A stretch of 64,000 nt of DNA from Rutidosis leptorrhynchoides (GCF_046630445.1 NC_092333.1:714379001-714443000), one strand, 5' to 3'. Shown: positions 50,236 through 63,719, counted from the first letter of the stretch. Translations and numbers: made by a program. Notes: generated by a model from the sequence alone, not told the origin.

Positions 50236-51391
50236 ATACATTTCGAGTTTTATGTGAATCTTGCATAAAAATTACTCTTACTAAACCCTTTGATTATTGT
50301 TATGTAATCGAAATTTCTATTTCTGGGATTCATATATTATTGCAAGTTTCTTTGTTTTTGTGTTTATTCGCTTTTTTGATGTTTGCTGATTGTGGGTTTC
50401 TTGATGTGGACTGTGGCATTAGAAAGTTCTTTTTAAAATAAATAGTATTTGTAAAAATTTGATTCGATTCTAATTATTGCTTATTGTTATAACTAAAATT
50501 TCATGTCAGATACAAAAAAGCAAAGGATATCGAGTACAGTCATTGTGTTATGTTTCCGGAGACAAAGATTAGTGCATATTTTCCTTTAAGGTAAACTTGC
50601 AAGCCTATATTTGAATTATCTTCTTTGTTTTAAGGTAAACTAGCTCTTCAATTTCTCATACGATTTATTCGATGTCTTCAATATTATGCTTTTCTTTTTA
50701 ATATACCTGAGTTTGAGCTTAAATGTGGCATACATATTTGTGCATCATTGTAATTCTATCCAAGTTTAGTGATAGTTGCTTGATTAGGATGATATATATT
50801 TTTATTAGAAAATATGCATATTATAATAACATTGTTGCATTTTTGCTAACAAAGTGTAAGATTAATTCAAAATCTAGCAGTTCTAATATTTTGCTATATG
50901 ATTGAAAATAAATAGTGTACGTATTGTTTTGATATGTTCACATGCGGGTACTAATCAGTTTGTTCTTTTATAGACTTCTTGGATTAGGACATTGTTTCTG
51001 CCCCCATGGTTTAGGCGGTGTCAAAGTGGGCGATTGGGCAGGTTGGGTAATATGCCAAATTGGTTAGTTTTTTCGGATTGGTCAAATTCGTACTTTTAGA
51101 AGGTGTATGTAATTCAAATACACTTTTTCAAATTTCAACCTGTTCAACCCATTTTGTATAAAGCATAACCAGAGTTGATGGTTTGTTGAATTAGTGGGCT
51201 GAAATTGCCACCTTTATCATGCATCATATATATAATCAATTATCTGATGGTATACATAGGCACCCAAATGTTACTAGATTTGTACATTTTCTAATCTCTT
51301 CTATATTGGTATTCATATAGTTGTAGGTAAACTAAATTATTCAATTTTTTTGTTCATTTTGAACCTCAGACTTGATTAAAGTTGAAAGGCC

Positions 51392-51475
<84 letters not shown>

Positions 51476-52975
51476 ATGTTAATAATTTATAATATGAGGT
51501 CAATAGTGATAATATAAAAAATATATGTAGTATGTTAATATGATATCATAAGGTAGTCAGTCTTAACATTAGAGTTTGAATGAGTAATTTAGACATGAAA
51601 ATATGAATCTCGCCAATCTTTGAGTGAAGCATTTGTAACCTGATTTTAAAGTGTTAAAAGTGACCCATTTAGTAATCAAAGTTATCATGACTTTAACAAT
51701 GATTTAACCTGTATTGTGCTTTAGTTCCAGGTATTTGTTGGTGCACCAACGTTTTTCGATATTTCAAAGTGACCCGTTAAGTGTTGCCCGTTAATAAGTT
51801 GAGAATGAACGGAGTGTACAAGTGGATCGTAGCCCCAGTTTTTTGTTCGTAACTAGGTTTCCTACTAATTTCGCTAAGAAGAACAGAAGTAGAAACGGTA
51901 AAGTCATGTTTGTCAACCTTTAATCCCCAAAGACTTATTATCTTAAAAGCATGATGATTATCGCATGCTCATGAGGTTTGTATTTTCTTTCTGTTATACT
52001 TTGGTGACAGTACTTTTGTAAGGAAAAGAGTTTGACAATGATAAGTCAAACCACTCTAAAATAAAAAGCGAGTCAAATCGGTATTTTATTTTATTGCATT
52101 CAAAGTTTTGTTAGTAGATTGTGCAATCAACTGTTGTATGTGTGGAGATAGTTATAATCCAGTTTGTATCTGTTGATTCTTACATAGAAACAATGGAAAT
52201 TCTGCAGGAAAGACTATTATCAAGAGGGCAACCATGACTTGCGTTGTGCTATGAATTTCATTCATTTTATACCCGTGCGTTGTCTACACGAAATGTGATT
52301 GCATACTTTTGGTTATCTTTTTTACAATTTTTTATTTTCTGATATCTGAAGGTCTGAAGGTCTAAAGGTCTAATAGCTGTTGTTCCGTTTAGCCCAAGGA
52401 TATACTAGGCACCACCACGGGCGAAAGTCATTGCCTGTTATCAGAGGTTGCGAGGTGTTTTTACGTCCTCAGCTTGAAGGTATACACCAATTTTTCTCAA
52501 TTCAAAGCAGTACCTGTTGTGTATCGTGTTTGTATATTTTTGTTACCATATTGACTACACTATAGTGTTTAGAAGTTAAAAAAATTTATATTATTTTACC
52601 ATTTATCAGTCAAAAAATTAAAATATTGATTATTGATTTGTTATTGTTTAGTCATCTTGGAGGTTCGAACCATCGGCAGTACTTGACCATCAGCAAATTA
52701 ATCACAAAGTACTGCTGTTTATTGACTAGATACGTGATAATTAAGGTATGTTTTCATGCATGTAATTTCTGCTTTTGTTAAATGACTTTAATTGAGTTGA
52801 GCATGTATTCTATGTATATGTAGTAATGTAGTGATCTTTTTGAAACCCACACTTATGAACAACTAGACACAACAATGTAGTATCCATTTGTATACCTAGA
52901 CTGTAACAAACAAAGCCAGACAAAATGATGTTGTCCTTTGTACTCCAGTTTCCACTTATCCTTTTGAATGTATGC
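50236..52975. other. No gene recognised; AT array and scattered repeat-like text
   Basis: AT-rich intergenic sequence with a TA array at 51395-51472. At about 51013-51217 a GGTGTCAAAGTGGGC...GCCACC segment looks like a small non-autonomous DNA transposon, but no target duplication is seen. A direct repeat GGTCTGAAGGTCTGAAGGTC lies near 52350-52372. A short open frame at 52380-52565 has no recognisable domain. Confidence 0.4.
51395..51472. repeat. AT dinucleotide microsatellite
   Basis: About 39 uninterrupted AT units. Confidence 0.95.
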
Positions 52976-52989
52976 TACGGATGTACAAA

Positions 52990-54544
52990 TGTTGACCAAA
53001 AACCACTGCAACGTGCGGACCCAAAACCTAGTTTAATAATAATTGTTATTATTTAACTAACTTTGGTCAGAAAATGGACTAGGAACGTTAGGTTTTAAGT
53101 AGGCAAGGGTAAAATGATAATTTTAGGTAAAACCATGTTTAATAGAACACCCAAACACTCCCATTCTTTCACTTGTTCAGAAAATTTATAATAAGAGAGT
53201 GAGAGTTGGTGAGGGTGACGATTTTGGGAGATTGGATACAAATCCTTTGATTTTCATACATGCAATTGAATCAAGGAGTGTTAATCAACTTGTAGATACT
53301 TGCTAGCATCATTTGGACCATTGATTCTTCTCTTCTTCTTCTTTGTGCTAATTGGGGTTTTCTCTAAACTTAATTTAAGGTATGAACTAAGTGACTTTCA
53401 AGCTTGGATTTTTATTATTTGATAATGCTAGTGATGTTTAAAAACAAGGATTTTGATTACATAGAAACCCTAATTCGAATTTTAGGGTTAGGGTTCATGT
53501 AAGTGGGTTTTGTAAAGAAGATCAACTAATTGAGAAATTTTATGTAAAGACTTGATGGATTTAAGTCAAAATCATTCCATGTTTTATTAGTTGTGAAACT
53601 TGTTTGATTAAGTTAAGAAATGGTGATTTGTTAGTGAAATGGAAAACTTATATAAGTCAGTCTTGATTTTTGTCAAGTTAATCAAGGGTGTCAAAGTGGG
53701 TAATGTGGGTCAAGTGAGTTTTATGGCTAGACTTGTCAAAAGATGTTTGGAGGTGTGATTATGGATTTAAATGATGACCCTTAGGTGTAGTTGACCTAGT
53801 TTGACCAATATGAATGTAAAGTGATGAATATGTATATATGGAATTGATAAATAGGTTGAACACTCGGAATATTGGCTTGTGGATTTTTGTGCATTGAACG
53901 TGGTTGTGAATAAATTGCTTGCGGTTAAGGTGAGTTCATAATATATATGTGTAAGTATGTATTCGATTAATTGGTGGTGGCTCTAGTGTTAACTAGAGTA
54001 TAATTGTGGTGGCTCTAGTGTTAACTAGAGTATAATTGTGGTGGCTCTATAGAGTATAATTTGTGGTAGCTTTAGTAGTGTTCCGGAGCACTCTAGAGTT
54101 TGTGGTTGATACGAAATACGTCTTGTGGTAAATTTACTTCGCGGGCCTGAGACTCTAACGGTGTCGGTGATGCCTTAGTTTGCCCGAGTATAATTGATTG
54201 TGTGCATATTTATGCTTATATACTATGTTCTCACTAAGCATTCACTTACCCGTTGTTGTTTAACGTTTTATAGGTTCCGGTTTGAACAAAGGTATTGGGA
54301 CTTTAGAAGGTTAACTTGATGATGTGAAGTTATATTTTGATGCTTGAGTGCTTTTGGTAGTTGGTTGTGGCTAGCGCTTATGCTTGTGGTAGTTATTAAA
54401 TATTGAGTAGATATTCCCGAGAACACGCTCTTGTACTTATGTCGATATCGTCATTTTGTCATAATGGGTCAAGATTATCACTTGTTGTTTATAATGGGTC
54501 ATCTAAAGTTTAATGGTTGTATGCAAGACTTAAACTTGCTAAAC
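52990..54544 (+). mobile_element. Probable solo or truncated LTR (Ty3/gypsy type)
   Basis: The layout resembles chromovirus LTRs: a start rich in CAACGTGCGGACCC; a leader-like TTCTCTTCTTCTTCTTTG, then GGGGTTTTCT and a GTATGAAC splice-like site; GGTGGCTCTAGTGTTAACTA repeated three times near 53967-54055; GGGCCTGAGACTCTAACG; then TGTTCTCACTAAGCATTCA and CTTACCCG with TTATAGGTTCCGG. No internal region or partner LTR is present. Ends are not certain, and the right end may lie beyond 54545, inside the duplicated block. Confidence 0.35.
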
Positions 54545-55787
54545 GTTAATGGAAGTGATGTTTTATAAACAAGTTATATTGTAATGTTGTTTGTTGGAAT
54601 TTTATACGGCGGGTCAGGTGTTAATTTGGTCGAAAACTGAAAACTGGTACTTGGTGGTGCGTAAAGTGCACATGTTGGCTAAAAAACAAAATTTCGCTTT
54701 TGAAAAAGGGTTGAGGTCGTTTTACTAGTAATCTAAATGGGCTAAAAATAAATGGTGCCCCCAGTCCTCATGGTGCCCTGGGCCATGCGCATTTGGCCCA
54801 TGGGAAAGGCACCTACTGTCTACACAAGAAGCTTATCTTGGGGTGGCCAGGTAAAGGAGGGTCAAAAACAGTCACAGGATAACTTGGCCGGACCACATAC
54901 ATTTGATAAAATTATATATTAAGAACCTTATCCATTTACTTGTTTACATGTTTAATTGTATCGTAGATAGCAATTTTCTATATCTAACAATTTTACCAGT
55001 TTTGACCCATTACTGGCAAAATATAATTCAAATACCCATTTCCATATAATGAGGGTTGAATGCCTACTTTAAAAAAAAAAAAAAAAAAAAAAGTCAGCAC
55101 CATACATCTACATACCATTAAATCTTTCTAAAAGCATAGACGTCTAACAAGCTCCTGAAACTGCATATGGGTATATATAACATATTGCCACAGTGGTTAT
55201 ATAAACAGCTAAACTTTATGAAAGCAATGAAACAACGTGATGGAAAATAAACGTACCTGAGTGTTGTTTGTAGAGCCTCCATGATCATTTAATTGGCGGG
55301 AAATAATCGAAGACACATCGGACTGCCCAGGGGAAGCTTGCTTCTAGTTCTTTGGTGAAGAGTTGCAAACATAAAGCATTCGAACGCTGATACGTCTCGA
55401 AAACAAAATCGAATTTATAATCGAGACAGGCTGAATTTTCTGATGCATTATATATTATCTTTAGAACTACATTACAAAAAGGATAGTAAAATACAATATA
55501 TACATTTTCCATCGCTTTTTATTATGTGATTGTTCTCAATATGCTACTAACCAACATCAGTTTAGTACTTGTGATTTATTGGTAAATATAATAATAATGT
55601 TTTTATTATCTTCTTGTTCAACACCGCATCTCAATCAAGTTACATAACGTGCCAAGAAACAAAGCAGATTCATTTCACTTCCCGATTCTAATGAATCAAA
55701 GATCTTATCAATTCGATTCGAAGTTTGACCGCTGAGAAGGTCAAACACAAACTCTAGTTTCGATTACAGCATAAAAAAGATCAAATT
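54545..55787. repeat. Direct duplication, copy 1 (1.24 kb)
   Basis: From GTTAATGGAAGTGATG to AAAAAAGATCAAATT it matches 57338-58580 at about 98-99% by eye, including an internal poly-A tract of differing length. It carries a 75-codon open frame on the minus strand (55512-55285) that is identical in both copies but matches no family I know, which recent duplication alone explains. Confidence 0.92.
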
Positions 55788-57337
55788 CGGCCACCACGCA
55801 CCTCCAGTCGAACTACCTGATCTTGGTGTATTTTTTTACTGATTTTTTTTGTTAAAAACTTATTGGTCATCTGTTTATGTTTATGGGTATTGTGTATGTA
55901 CAGATCTATTTTCCGAGTCTCCCAAAATCTTCGTGTCCCACCTGTTTATGTTGATAGCTATATTGATATTGATATCATCACTTAATTGTAACTCAATTGT
56001 AATTGTAATTTCTTGTTTTAATATTTTTTAATTTGTATCTAGAACTCTTGCTGTCGTTTTGTTTCTTACATTAATGAAATTATAGGTTGTGAGTATTTGG
56101 AGTTTTGAATTGAAATATAATTACTTATTAGTATTAGTATTAAATTTTTTAATTAGTTTTGATTTTTGAACAAGCTGGACGCTACAAAGTATTCAATAAT
56201 ACATCTAAAGTATTTTAATTCATAACCATATTGAGTTTTGCAGATAAAAAAACAAACAGCCTTCTATCATTAGCTTGCAGACGTTAGAACCACATCTTCT
56301 TTCGCAGACATGGTTACCGACATCAGACATAAAACATCTTAAAAAACAAACAGTACCTAAGCCTTGTCATTTATAGGTGGTGTAGGTGCATTAGCTTCCA
56401 AATGACACTTAGCCTTGTTATTTATAGGTGAATATCTTGCGGTTACCTCCATAACTGCTATTTCATAACTACATTATCAATAACCGCCATTCCAAAATGT
56501 TCTAATCATGAACCTACTCCATGTTTTCTGATAATTACAGACACGTCATATTGACTAAGGTGGATCCGCTGAAAGATAACGTCACACTTCCCTAGCCGTG
56601 ATGTTAGTTTGACTTTGGAGTTCATTGTTTTAATTGAGCTGACCAGCTCCAACTGGATATTTTGGATGAGACGCCATGCGGATATCATGACACTCCATGG
56701 CGTGACGTACGACATTAATTTAAAAATAGAAACATATATAAAAAATTTATCTATAACGTTCGTTTTTTAAGCATGTTCGATTTAGATTTTTTCTAACTTG
56801 GAGCCAAAGAAACAGTAAGATGCGTCGCATCTATAAGGATGTGCTGCATCCTACTCCGGGTACCGCATTGATGCGCCACATCACCTTAGATGCGCCACAT
56901 CCTTTTTCAACTGTCACAAACTGTGTCTCTGAATAATAGGTGATGCGCCGCATCCTTTGACTGATGCGCCACATCCTTTGACTGATGCGCCGCATCTCTT
57001 GAATTTTCAGCATTTTCCTTTTGTTTAAACACTTTGAAGCTCAAACCCTTATCTAATTCACTCACATTGAACTCTTTAACCATATTTCGCCTTGAATCAT
57101 CTTTTACATCAAATAAACGTCAAACATATTCAAATTCTCTCGAAATCAATCAAAATGAGAATGTATATTGTGATGAAAAATAGACAAAATTGCATGGGGG
57201 TCCCTGTGGTTTGTTCGATACAACAAGTGGATTCCAAAAGAATTTTTTCACCTTGGGGGGTCACTGTGGTTTGCAATAGTTTCACCAGGGGTCCAACGTC
57301 CTAACGTCTGTCAATATTTAACAGTTTTGGGTCAGGT
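55788..57337. other. Spacer between the duplicated copies; minisatellite and repeat-like text
   Basis: Mostly AT-rich, no gene recognised. It holds the palindromic minisatellite (56819-56996) and, at about 57185-57325, a segment with GGGGGTCCCTGTGGTTTG and a similar GGGGTCACTGTGGTTTGC, a common plant dispersed-repeat phrase. Confidence 0.45.
56819..56996. repeat. Minisatellite of GATGCGCCGCATC-type palindromes
   Basis: Seven near-palindromes: GATGCGTCGCATC (56819), GGATGTGCTGCATCC (56838), GATGCGCCACATC (56870, 56889, 56963) and GATGCGCCGCATC (56942, 56984). The last three are spaced exactly 21 bp apart with CTTTGACT linkers. They are GC-rich islands in AT-rich DNA. Confidence 0.85.
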
Positions 57338-57852
57338 GTTAATGGAAGTGATGTTTTATAAACAAGTTATATTGTAATGTTGTTTGTTGGAATTTTATAC
57401 GGCGGGTCAGGTGTTAATTTGGTCGAAAACTGGTACTTGGTGGTGCGTAAAGTGCACATGTTGGCTAAAAAACAAAATTTCGTTTTTGAAAAAGGGTCGA
57501 GGTCGTTTTACTAGTAATCTAAATGGGCTAAAAATAAATGGTGCCCCCAGTCCTCATGGTGCCCTGGGCCATGCGCATTTGGCCCATGGGAAAGGCACCT
57601 ACTGTCTACACAAGAAGCTTATCTTGGGGTGGCCAGGTAAAGGAGGGTCAAAAACAGTCACAGGATAACTTGGCCGGACCACATACATTTGATAAAATTA
57701 TATATTAAGAACCTTATCCATTTACTTGTTTACATGTTTAATTGTATCGTAGATAGCAATTTTCTATATCTAACAATTTTACCAGTTTTGACCCATTACT
57801 GGCAAAATATAATTCAAATACCCATTTCCATATAATGGGGGTTGAATGCCTA

Positions 57853-57888
<36 letters not shown>

Positions 57889-58580
57889 AGCACCATACAT
57901 CTACATACCATTAAATCTTTCCAAAAGCATAGACGTCTAACAAGCTCCTGAAACTGCATATGGGTATATATAACATATTGCCACAGTGGTTATATAAACA
58001 GCTAAACTTTATGAAAGCAATGAAACAACGTGATGGAAAATAAACGTACCTGAGTGTTGTTTGTAGAGCCTCCATGATCATTTAATTGGCGGGAAATAAT
58101 CGAAGACACATCGGACTGCCCAGGGGAAGCTTGCTTCTAGTTCTTTGGTGAAGAGTTGCAAACATAAAGCATTCGAACGCTGATACGTCTCGAAAACAAA
58201 ATCGAATTTATAATCGAGACAGGCTGAATTTTCTGATGCATTATATATTATCTTTAGAACTACATTACAAAAAGGATAGTAAAATACAATATATACATTT
58301 TCCATCGCTTTTTATTATGTGATTGTTCTCAATATGCTACTAACCAACATCAGTTTAGTACTTGTGATTTATTGGTAAATATAATAATAATGTTTTTATT
58401 ATCTTCTTGTTCAACACCGCATCTCAATCAAGTTACATAACGTGCCAAGAAACAAAGCAGATTCATTTCACTTCCCGATTCTAATGAATCAAAGATCTTA
58501 TCAATTCGATTCGAAGTTTGACCGCTGAGAAGGTCAAACACAAACTCTAGTTTCGATTACAGCATAAAAAAGATCAAATT
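57338..58580. repeat. Direct duplication, copy 2 (1.24 kb)
   Basis: The partner of 54545-55787, same orientation, offset 2793 bp. It lacks the LTR-like sequence that precedes copy 1, so the duplicated segment began within that sequence's tail. Confidence 0.92.
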
Positions 58581-59097
58581 AGACGGACTGATTTATTCTA
58601 TGATGATCTAAAACGAAGCAATCGAATCTTCAACAACAAATTCTCAAATTTCGACTAAAAGTCAAAGTTTTGGAAAAGTCAAATTGGTGAACAAAAAATT
58701 TCAATCTAAGCTTAAAACACTGAAGTTAGAAACGAAGTGAACGTACTAGATCGTTTAGAACTAGTCTATTCTGCTCTGCCAACATATGTTAACTAATATT
58801 CGTGCTTGAAACAACTAAACCTATAAAAATCCTAAAGAAAAGTAAGAACAGGGGTCGATTCATAAGAAAATTCTTGGATAGTCCTGTAAGAATGTGGAGA
58901 AGGAAACCCATTTGGCGGCAAAATGAATTTCAAACCTTGGAAAAACTGCTATTAAGAACAAGATGTATTTTTCATTGAATGTTTTTTTTACATTGTCTTT
59001 TACAAATTTTAACACAGCTTTCTCAAACTTATCTAAACAATCTAAATGACAAAAACAAATAACAATAAAACCCGTTTTGACCCGACACAAACCAAAT
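58581..59097. other. No gene recognised
   Basis: AT-rich sequence between the duplicated block and the LINE. Nothing supported. Confidence 0.4.
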
Positions 59098-60770
59098 TTC
59101 AAAAGTGAAAAAGGTATGAAGGATGTTCTTGAGAGTTCAAAAGTGAAAAAGTTACTAAGACTGCAGCTGGATTTTACCTTTGCAAGTTCAAAAGTGAAAA
59201 AGGTATGAAGGATGTCCTTGAGAGTGGTCCTTGGTTGGTGAATAATGTTCCATTTTTTGTTAATCAATGGGAACCTGGGGTAAGCTTGTTAGCAGTGTTG
59301 GCAGGCCAAATACAATGGATAAAGTCACTGCAGACAGATGTTTGAACAAAAGTGGTAGATTAGGCTTTGCTAGGGTGTTGACTGAAATTAATGCAGTTGA
59401 GGAACTTCCTAGCTGTGTTGAGTTTGCTTACCCTACCATTGGTTCATTCCCTGCTAAAGTAGGGCAACTTGAAGTGACCTATCAATGGAAGCCTCCAATT
59501 TGCACTCATTGCAAGGTATTTGGGCATTCATTCAAAAGTTGTATAAAGAGACCAAGAACAGAAGATGAAATAGCAGCTCAAGTTATTAAAGATGCTATTA
59601 GGGTTGATGCAGTTGTTGATATAATCAATGTGAATGAAGGTGGGAATGAAGATGGGTTCCAGGTGGTTGGCAAGAAGGGTAGAGTCTTTGATAGGTTGAA
59701 GTTTGCAGGTGATAATAAAAAGAGCAATAGTGGAAATGTCCAAAATAATGTATCAAGTGGTAAAAATCCAAATTTCAAAAGAGGTGGAACTTTACCATTT
59801 CAAGGTAACAAGTTTGATAAAATTAGGCAGCAAAATGCTACTAAATGGATGCATGCAAAAAATTCCAATGCACAGGCATCTACAAGTGGTACCAAAAAAG
59901 TAGACAATCAAACTGTTTTGACTGATATGGCTAAGGTGATTGAGGAGAAGACTGTTCCAGTTGATTGATGTTTCTAATTTGATGGCTAAAATTTTTTAAA
60001 AACAGAGGAATGTTCCAAAGAATGTGCAAGGGCTTAAGGAGAATGTTGTTGCTGGTGAATCATCTTTAAACAAGTTTACTTCAAAGAATATGTATGGAGT
60101 ATTAGCAGAAGAGTATGATGATATGGATGATAGTGATGATGCAGAATGGAACACTGAATATGAACTTTACCACATTGACATCAAAGAAATTGATGAGTTT
60201 GTCTCTAGTAAGCAATATCCTCCTGATCGTTTAAGGTTAAATTGGAATAGTAAAATGATTGACTATTATAACTTGATGTAAGGAGTGTGGTATGATTAGC
60301 CTTTATGAGTTTGATAATGTAGAAGATGTGCAATCTGAAACTGGTACTGTTGCTTCTATGAGATTGAATGATGAGGATGAAGCTGTCCAGCAAAAGGGTA
60401 TTGAGGATATAGCACAATCCCTAATGTTTCCCAACGTCTCTAAAAGTTGCTTGGAAGGTTAGAGGCATCAATAATATAATACTTCTAATCAAAAAGAGGT
60501 TAATTTTTTTTTTTGAATGATGGTAGTTTTAGTATGTTTGGTATGATGGAGACCCATGTACATAAATCTAATTTAAATAAAGTTTCCAGTTCTACGTTTC
60601 CTGTGTGGGACTGGATTTCTAATGCTGCAAGTTGTACTGGTGGTACTAGTCATTGTGGGTTGGGACCCCAATTCTGTTGATGTTATGACGGTGGATCAAC
60701 ATTCTCAAGCCCTTCATTGTTTTGTTGTTCCAGTAAATGGTGGTCAAAGCTTTTATTGTAAGGTAATACT
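59098..60770 (+). mobile_element. LINE fragment (L1-type): ORF1 and start of ORF2, 3'-truncated
   Basis: At 59163-59280 the plus strand reads AAGFYLCKFKSEKGMKDVLE and SGPWLVNNVPFFVNQWEPGV, the DUF4283 domain of plant LINE ORF1. A deletion of roughly 30 codons with a frame change follows. The frame 59267-59968 then carries VGRPNTMDKVTADRC and FARVLTEINA, plus the knuckle WKPPICTHCKVFGHSFKSC (C-x2-C-x4-H-x4-C). The tail of ORF1 (NMYGVLAEEYDD) is in another frame at 60024-60281. ORF2 begins near 60520 (MFGMMETHV, WDWISNAASC) and reads GWDPNSVDVMTVDQHSQAL, the start of the AP endonuclease domain, then stops about 60765. Reverse transcriptase is absent. A 90 bp-spaced direct repeat (59098, 59188) opens it. 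It is dead. Confidence 0.8.
59267..59968 (+). pseudogene. LINE ORF1 open segment (233 aa) with zinc knuckle
   Basis: The longest open piece of the LINE's ORF1. After the knuckle it has an acidic patch (VVDIINVNEGGNEDGFQVVG) and a basic, Asn/Lys/Gly-rich RNA-binding tail. The first Met (MGTWGKL) arises only because of a frame change, so it is not a true start. ORF1 proteins coat the LINE RNA in the ribonucleoprotein. Confidence 0.75.
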
Positions 60771-60965
60771 ACGTATATGAATTGCAAATATATAATTTGT
60801 ACAAGTGTGAGGAAAAAATTAAGTGAATAGGATGAGTTGGTGTTGCATCTGAGGTAAAATAAAGTTTACTATATAATCTGTTGATTATATATACGAGTCC
60901 TCCATTTATTTAACTTCACAATATAATAAATTAAACACGTTTATTATCATGATAAATAATAAAGT
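60771..60965. other. Intergenic, AT-rich
   Basis: A short spacer between the LINE's broken end and the 3' end of the F-box gene on the opposite strand. It would contain the F-box gene's 3' UTR; no clear AATAAA-type signal is singled out among many AT-rich candidates. Confidence 0.4.
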
Positions 60966-62410
60966 TTACTCGCATATAGTTGGTCTACTTAGTACAGAAG
61001 AGAATCGGTGATCATCTGTTGTTGATTGAACTGCGGCGGAGGATGGAAGAAAACGTAGGTTGATACAGTCGAATATTTGTTCTAGCTGGCCGACCCTCTG
61101 ATAAATAAAGTTGGCTTCATGCAAAACGCCTTGTTTTAAGCGGTAAATAAACAAGCGTCTCCTACAGGTAGTGTCTGTTATTAATAAGTCGCCTGCATCC
61201 TTGTTCCAGTATCCTATAACCTTTATACATGTGTTAAGAGGAAGAGGCGGTTTTCTATCGAACCGGCAATGGAGTACCCAACTCCAACATTTTGTTGTTT
61301 TATTATGATGATGATTCAGTAGTAACCACACCTCTATGCAAGAGGACGTCCTGATATCATCATACACAAGTCCAACTTGACCATCTAGATCAACCAAATG
61401 CTCCCTACCTCTACGAAAACGTGTATTAGGAAGTGGTTCTTCTATCAACCCAAATTCCCCTTTCATCATGTCAAAACATATTACTTTCTTTGGTGCATTA
61501 GATGGCCAATATTTAAGATGATCACTAACCAAACAGTGCAAACATCCATTAGCAAATACAGCTTCACCACTTATGGGATACGGTGGAACTACGGGTATCT
61601 GCCGCCATGATGATGATGATGATGAGTCCGTGGCCCCAAATACATGTACCATGGTGCATAAATCCTCCTTCACCACATCACCAAGATCGAGTTGATACGA
61701 CTTGAAATCTTTTGTTGATTTCGAAGCACAACACACACCATTTTGTAAGTATTGGTAGAATCATCATAACCAAGCCCGCATGCCTCGCGTTCTTCAAATG
61801 CTAATGTATTACATGACCAAATTTTGATGGGTGGCAGCTTATAACATTCTTTCTTTAAAGGATTGATCACAAGTAAAACGGTGGTGCCATCGTCTACGTT
61901 GTTGTCTTGTGATGAAAATATCAGACCCTTGCAGGAACCTAGAATTATGTCTTTTTCGAAATAATATCTAGGACCCCAGTCTTTACAGACAAACTCCATA
62001 TACGGTGTTAGTGGATTCTTCTTTGTTGTGATCACCACCTCTTCATGACTAGTTGCAGTAGATTTTTCTTCTTCTTCTTCATCTTCTTCTTTAGTTACCA
62101 ACATAGTGAGTGATGCAGATGCAGATGCATACGCATACTGGAACGTGATGAGCATCGTGGGATCATCTTTCATACCTCGTTTGGCATGATGCATGATTTC
62201 AAGATACGGATAGTTAATATAGTTGCACCAAACCTTGCTTACACATTGAAAACGAGCCAAAGATTTTAGAGGCATTCTAGACAAGATGTTGTATATGATG
62301 TCAACCGGCAACTCATCACCAACTATAATTGTCGTCGATATAGCACGGGTTCGTTTTTTTTGTTTTTTATGATGATGATAATTAGAAAATCCCCCTGCAA
62401 TGCAATACAT
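60966..62410 (-). pseudogene. F-box gene, frame shifted once (about 480 codons)
   Basis: The first part (62410-61670) has an N-terminal basic stretch and an F-box at about residues 32-78 (DELPVDIIYNILSRMPLKSL, then ARFQCVSKVWCNYI). A Glu-rich insert follows, then the start of an F-box-associated beta-propeller-like domain (ILGSCKGLIF, YKLPPIKIW, GLGYDDSTNTYKMVC). The second part (61736-60966) continues in another frame with SYQLDLGDVV, SWRQIPVVPPYPISGEAV, FANGCLHCLVSD and VICFDMMKGEFGLIEEPLP, typical of the same domain. The frames meet in a GTGTGTGTTGTG run near 61730-61740; one extra GT would account for the shift. F-box proteins are substrate receptors of SCF ubiquitin ligases. Either a young pseudogene, an allele, or an assembly error. 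TTGCAG near the ATG may be a splice acceptor with a further 5' exon. Confidence 0.75.
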
Positions 62411-63340
<930 letters not shown>

Positions 63341-63575
63341 ATAGTGGGAGTGTGGGTGTCGATGGTTTGCAGACACAAACTTCAAACACAAAAACATACT
63401 TATATATATAAATTTCATACCTGAAGTTTGCATCTTTTTGAGAGGGTTGTGGATATCAGTATTCTCCAGGGGATTGTGATTGTGGCCAGATTTTGCCTCT
63501 TTTACTTTTCTTCTTCTTCTTTTGTAAATGTTGTTGCAACAACAGACGATGGCGGTGTCAGGTACGATGGGGTTT

Positions 63576-63656
63576 GCTTGTTCCATGTGGTGATGATGAA
63601 ATCTGTGCAAGGCATAAGCCAGATGATCACAAACCATCAATCAATCAATCAATCAA

Positions 63657-63719
<63 letters not shown>

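Noticed and set aside
51013-51217. Possible small DNA transposon with GGTGTCAAAG / GCCACC ends
   Set aside because: Terminal repeats are short and imperfect and no target duplication was found; kept only as a remark.
55285-55512. 75-codon minus-strand frame, identical at 58078-58305
   Set aside because: Identity is explained by the recent 1.24 kb duplication; no family match and no intron or promoter evidence.
58860-59267. 135-codon minus-strand frame
   Set aside because: It overlaps the LINE ORF1 region on the opposite strand and has no domain of its own.
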